Source of the DNA: an uncultured Pseudomonadota bacterium | Lineage (GTDB): Bacteria; Myxococcota_A; UBA9042; CAIXZC01 | Direction of reading: 5' to 3' | Assembly (NCBI GenBank): GCA_937876385.1 | Contig: CALFHQ010000959.1 | Coordinates: 1 to 5,766 of the forward strand | Length of the DNA: 5,766 nucleotides | In this document: positions 4,593-5,766 of the stretch, in pieces | Position numbering within the stretch: the stretch's first letter is position 1 | Layout of the letters: each line of letters opens with the position of its first letter | Made by a program: the position numbers and the translations under genes | The notes under the pieces: model-generated | The model's input: the letters and a program-made list of their open reading frames with translations, nothing else | What the model was told of the DNA's origin: nothing | Database searches by the model: none

Positions 4593-5766
4593 ATGAAGGC
4601 ACCCTTACGCTTCCGATTTTCGGCAATTCTTCTGCTTGCGGCTGTGTGCTTGGGTTGCTCTTCCCCTTCAGTCCCCGCGGAAGATGGCGGGAAAACGGAC
4701 TGGACCTTCCTGGAACCTGACATTCATGCCGTAGACCTGCCGACTCCAGACGGGACCTCCAGTAAGTGGGACGGAGTCGAACTCCCCCTGCCCTGCGCCG
4801 ATATCTATGACCCTGACTTCATCCCTGTGTTTGAAATTGAGATTGAAGATGCGCAGTGGGAACAGCTTGTGGAATGGTACAAATTGGGCCCGGAGGCCAT
4901 TGAGCCGAAGACCTATGTGCCGCTGAAGTCCTTTCGCTACGGCGACGAGGTCTACACGGATGCCATGATCCGACTTCGGGGGAACCCCTACCACTGGTGG
5001 CCAGACCCGAAAATGCAGTTCAATGTTTCTTTCAAGCAGGTTGACGAAAAGGGGCGATTCCACGGCCTCAGGAAGTTGAACTTCGACGTCGCACACGGCG
5101 ACAAGACCCTGTTCCACGACCGCCTGGCCATGTCCCTCTATCGTCAAATGGGGATTCCGGCCCCCTGCGTCAACCACGCAAAGCTCATCATCAATGGCGA
5201 GTATTTCGGCTTGTACGTCAATATCGAGCACGTCGATCAGGAGTTCTTGCAGCGCAACTTCGGCCCCGACGACGAAGGGAATTTGTACAAGTGCATGCCG
5301 AAATTCCGCATGGAAAAGAAGACCAACGAGGCAGATCTGGACGTCAGCGATGTAGACAACGTACTCCGAGAGGACATCACCGCGGAGGAGATGAAAGAGC
5401 TGGTGGACCTGGATGAAGTCCTGTTGGAATGGGCCGGCGAAGCCATGGTCCCCCATCTGGATGGGTTCTTCGTGGGTGGGGTCAACTTCCACTTGTACAA
5501 CCATCCTACTCGGGGCTGCCTCATCATTCCCTGGGACCTCGACTATTCCTTCGAAATGGGGGGGGAGAACAGCGACCTGGTCACACCCGAATGTGGATGG
5601 GGCCACGGAAAGCCCGCCCTATTCCGGGTGGTGATGTCGGATCCGGACTTGAAGGCCAGGTATCTGGAGACCCTCGAAATGGCCGCTGCCTACTTCGATT
5701 CAGCGCGCATGGTCGAGGACATACTCTTCTATGAGGAGCAAATTCGGGATGCCATTGAGACGGACC
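4593..5766 (+). CDS. CotH kinase family lipoprotein, 3' truncated
   Basis: The frame runs from the ATG at 4593, with AGGAGA just upstream, to the window edge without a stop: 391 residues, incomplete at the C-terminus. The N-terminus is basic (MKAPLRFRF) with a hydrophobic core ending in LGC, giving a lipid-anchor Cys22. Its -3 residue is Cys, which is less usual. A Pro/Asp/Gly-rich tether of about 45 residues follows. The CotH domain is recognised by MIRLRGN (125-131), a segment with FHGLRKLNF (156-164), NGEYFGLYVNIEHVD (201-215) and IPWDLDYSF (312-320). The last two carry the acidic residues that bind ATP and metal in this atypical kinase fold. Bacillus CotH phosphorylates spore-coat proteins; CotH domains in exported proteins of other bacteria are mostly uncharacterised. 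Here it would face the periplasm or cell surface, where ATP supply is unclear. No target protein is evident in the window. Confidence 0.85.
   Translation, partial: MKAPLRFRFSAILLLAAVCLGCSSPSVPAEDGGKTDWTFLEPDIHAVDLPTPDGTSSKWDGVELPLPCADIYDPDFIPVFEIEIEDAQWEQLVEWYKLGPEAIEPKTYVPLKSFRYGDEVYTDAMIRLRGNPYHWWPDPKMQFNVSFKQVDEKGRFHGLRKLNFDVAHGDKTLFHDRLAMSLYRQMGIPAPCVNHAKLIINGEYFGLYVNIEHVDQEFLQRNFGPDDEGNLYKCMPKFRMEKKTNEADLDVSDVDNVLREDITAEEMKELVDLDEVLLEWAGEAMVPHLDGFFVGGVNFHLYNHPTRGCLIIPWDLDYSFEMGGENSDLVTPECGWGHGKPALFRVVMSDPDLKARYLETLEMAAAYFDSARMVEDILFYEEQIRDAIETD

Noticed and set aside
4668..5606. Minus-strand open frame of 312 codons opposite the CotH gene
   Set aside because: The plus-strand frame carries the CotH motifs, a lipoprotein signal and a ribosome site; the antisense frame has none of these.

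Overview
The window looks like accessory DNA from a GC-rich Gram-negative bacterium. Two features suggest a former-deltaproteobacterial lineage such as Myxococcota: lipoproteins with Asp/Thr-rich linkers behind the lipid-anchored cysteine, and a small multihaem cytochrome. This placement is an inference from protein style. No marker gene is present.

Layout: (1) 2-817, plus strand, the C-terminal two thirds of a PLP-dependent alpha-oxoamine synthase-type enzyme, cut by the left edge. (2) 947-2212, plus, a Tat-exported DUF362 protein. (3) 2229-2666, minus, a 145-residue lipoprotein with four CxxCH haem sites, convergent with the DUF362 gene. (4) 2813-4474, plus, a Tat-exported FAD lipoprotein that resembles 3-ketosteroid Delta1-dehydrogenases, divergent from the cytochrome gene. 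(5) 4593-5766, plus, a CotH-kinase-family lipoprotein, cut by the right edge. The gaps are short (129, 16, 146 and 118 bp). They hold candidate promoters, an 8-bp palindrome and two clear inverted repeats. I saw no tRNA, rRNA, CRISPR array, transposase or attachment site.

The four genes after the PLP enzyme all encode predicted exported proteins, three with a convincing lipid-anchor cysteine and one with a poor lipobox. The most interesting unit is the divergent pair of tetrahaem lipoprotein and flavoprotein lipoprotein. Together they have the parts of a flavocytochrome c (a four-haem electron-transfer module plus a FAD catalytic module), but as two separate membrane-tethered proteins. The FAD protein lacks the substrate-binding motifs of fumarate reductase and carries a KstD-type C-terminus. 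The likely substrate is therefore a ketosteroid-like or other enone/alkene compound rather than a dicarboxylate. The DUF362 and CotH proteins may only be neighbours; nothing in the sequence proves they act with the redox pair.
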